NCBI GenBank assembly: GCA_938085105.1
Contig: CALKGK010000078.1
Coordinates: 1 to 33,346, forward strand
Direction of reading: 5' to 3'
Source: an uncultured Flavobacteriales bacterium
Lineage (GTDB): Bacteria > Bacteroidota > Bacteroidia > Flavobacteriales_D > Sanyastnellaceae
DNA length: 33,346 nucleotides
In this document: positions 32,188 through 33,346 of the stretch, one piece after another
Layout of the letters: each line of letters opens with the position of its first letter
Numbering within the stretch: the first letter of the stretch is position 1
Program-made: the position numbers and the translations under genes
The notes under the pieces: generated by a model
Seen by the model: the letters and a program-made list of their open reading frames with translations, nothing else
Databases searched by the model: none
Told to the model about the DNA's origin: nothing

Positions 32188-33346
32188 TTAACGAAGCAAT
32201 GTTACAGAACCTACTTCTGTGAGTTCTTCACCTGTTTCTATTGAAATAACTTGAATTTCCCAATGGTAAACATCATTTTGGGCATAGTACTCACCGCGTT
32301 CATTGTTCCCCGTCCAAGCTTCATTGGGATCGGTGGTTGAGAACATGATGTTGCCCCATCGATCCCAAATTCTGAATAGGTATTGATCTGGAAAGGCTCC
32401 TGAGATTACGGGTTTGAAGACTTCATTCACTCCATCTCCATCAGGGGAAAAGGCATTAGGGACATAAATAAGCAGTTGACTTTGGAGCGAAATAACTTGG
32501 CAAACCTCATTAGCGCATCCAAACGGACTTACCGCCAATAAACAAACTTCTGTAGAGGCAAAATCATTTGGTTCAATAACAAATGAAGGATTGTCTTGCA
32601 GACTCACTTGTCCATTGCCCAAAGTCCACTCAAAAAGCGTTGCGCCTTCACTTGTATTGAACAACTGCACTTCATTTTCAAGAGTGGTTACTGGGTCTGG
32701 TGTCCATGTAAAATCTGCTACCGGGTAATCATAAACCTCAATTGGAAGGTCAATTTCAGCGCTTGCTGTGCATCCATTGGCTGAAGTCACTGTCAAAGAA
32801 GGAATATATGTTCCTGGCTCGGAAAACGTGTATTCTATATCACCGCAGATGGGCTGCAGATTTCCGTCTTGGAAATCCCAAAGACAGTTCTCCGTGAGGT
32901 TTGGGTCTGTAGTATTGGTTAGTGTAACTGTTAATGGGTAACAGCCTCCATATAGGTCAGAACTAAAACTCACCTCTGGCGTTAGATAAACTGTTACAAG
33001 CACTGAAGCGCTGGCTTCTGCGCTACAACCGTCGTTGGTAAATACCGTGTATTCTGTGGTAACTTCAGGGCAAACCGTTGTATTTGGAGTGAAGGCAATA
33101 GTGTCTGCGGGGCTACCATCAATTGCCACCCATAAAGAGCTTAAAACACCATTTCCACCAATGGCTGTGGATGTTAAGTCAACACATTCTCCTTCGCAAA
33201 TCTCGATCACTGGATCTGGTCCGGCTTGCACATCAATTGGCGATAAGAAATCTGCACTGATGCTCAAGGTGTCTGAGCTACAACCGAATCCATCAAGTGC
33301 GTAAACATAATAAGTAGCCGCATCTTGTAGCTGAGTGATATAGGGG
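32188..33346 (-). CDS. Secreted protein with PKD domains and T9SS type B (gliding-motility-type) C-terminus, 5' truncated
   Basis: The frame is open to the window edge, beyond the apparent TTG start at 33267, so the 5' part is missing; about 386 codons are visible. The upstream part has Ig-like repeats with paired cysteines (ICEGECVDLTSTA, NDGCSAEASASV). A PKD-like domain reads CYPLTVTLTNTTDP, CLWDFQDG and YTFSEPGTYIPSLTVTS; a second follows with FEWTLGNGQVSL. The last 90 residues are a T9SS type B domain: YVPNAFSPDGDGVNEVFKP, FRIWDRWGNIMF and VYHWEIQVI. Such proteins are secreted by the type IX system and usually stay on the surface or are shed. Followed by a terminator. Confidence 0.9.
   Translation of the reverse strand, partial: PYITQLQDAATYYVYALDGFGCSSDTLSISADFLSPIDVQAGPDPVIEICEGECVDLTSTAIGGNGVLSSLWVAIDGSPADTIAFTPNTTVCPEVTTEYTVFTNDGCSAEASASVLVTVYLTPEVSFSSDLYGGCYPLTVTLTNTTDPNLTENCLWDFQDGNLQPICGDIEYTFSEPGTYIPSLTVTSANGCTASAEIDLPIEVYDYPVADFTWTPDPVTTLENEVQLFNTSEGATLFEWTLGNGQVSLQDNPSFVIEPNDFASTEVCLLAVSPFGCANEVCQVISLQSQLLIYVPNAFSPDGDGVNEVFKPVISGAFPDQYLFRIWDRWGNIMFSTTDPNEAWTGNNERGEYYAQNDVYHWEIQVISIETGEELTEVGSVTLLR

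Noticed and set aside
1-33346. CRISPR arrays, tRNA and rRNA genes, insertion sequences
   Set aside because: No regularly spaced repeats, no cloverleaf or rRNA-like stretch, and no transposase or integrase gene or terminal inverted repeats were seen on either strand.

Overview
The window looks like chromosomal DNA of a Bacteroidota bacterium, most likely order Flavobacteriales. Evidence: several secreted proteins end in type IX secretion (T9SS) sorting domains; there are the lineage-typical families DUF4271, DUF2480 and (by resemblance) DUF6427 and DUF6341; and several genes are preceded by the Bacteroidota promoter hexamer pattern TAnnTTTG rather than by Shine-Dalgarno sequences. No family or species can be named from the sequence alone. 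The window is mostly core chromosome. I see no CRISPR array, prophage, insertion sequence, rRNA or tRNA, and no gene-free stretch longer than 300 bases.

Layout. (a) 1-2136: 3' end of metG, then a ParDE-type toxin-antitoxin pair on the minus strand, then asd (aspartate-semialdehyde dehydrogenase). (b) 2195-7170: a large secreted lamin-tail-domain protein, a DUF4271 membrane protein and hemD, closed by a clear terminator. (c) 7190-10857: rnpA, a PDZ/S41 C-terminal processing protease and an O-antigen ligase-like membrane protein, tightly packed or overlapping. (d) 10790-12530, minus strand: a GT9 heptosyltransferase-like and a GT2 glycosyltransferase, which with the ligase form a small lipopolysaccharide/lipooligosaccharide assembly cluster. 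(e) 12637-15175: purD, a small membrane protein (minus) and a DUF6427-like membrane protein. (f) 15261-17951: a T9SS cargo protein. (g) 18115-24266: purQ, dxs, a DUF2480 gene translationally linked to dxs, and polA.

(h) 24429-25809: a lipoprotein and a small four-cysteine exported protein in a two-gene unit between two terminators. (i) 25928-27952: a probable outer-membrane beta-barrel, a convergent Xre-type regulator, and a small lipoprotein with a Cys/Asp-rich CTDP...DDGSC motif. (j) 28034-33346: an M43 (pappalysin-like) metalloprotease with T9SS domain, a choice-of-anchor-B protein, a probable broken lipoprotein gene, and the 3' end of a T9SS type B cargo gene running off the window.

The points most worth a second look are the candidate leaderless or near-leaderless promoters (purD is the strongest), the bidirectional terminator buried in the toxin/metG convergent stop overlap, the uncharacterised lipoprotein plus four-cysteine protein module, the broken lipoprotein gene near 32000, and the 68-bp antisense overlap between the O-antigen ligase and GT9 genes. 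I did not find a convincing wholly new defence or biosynthetic system.
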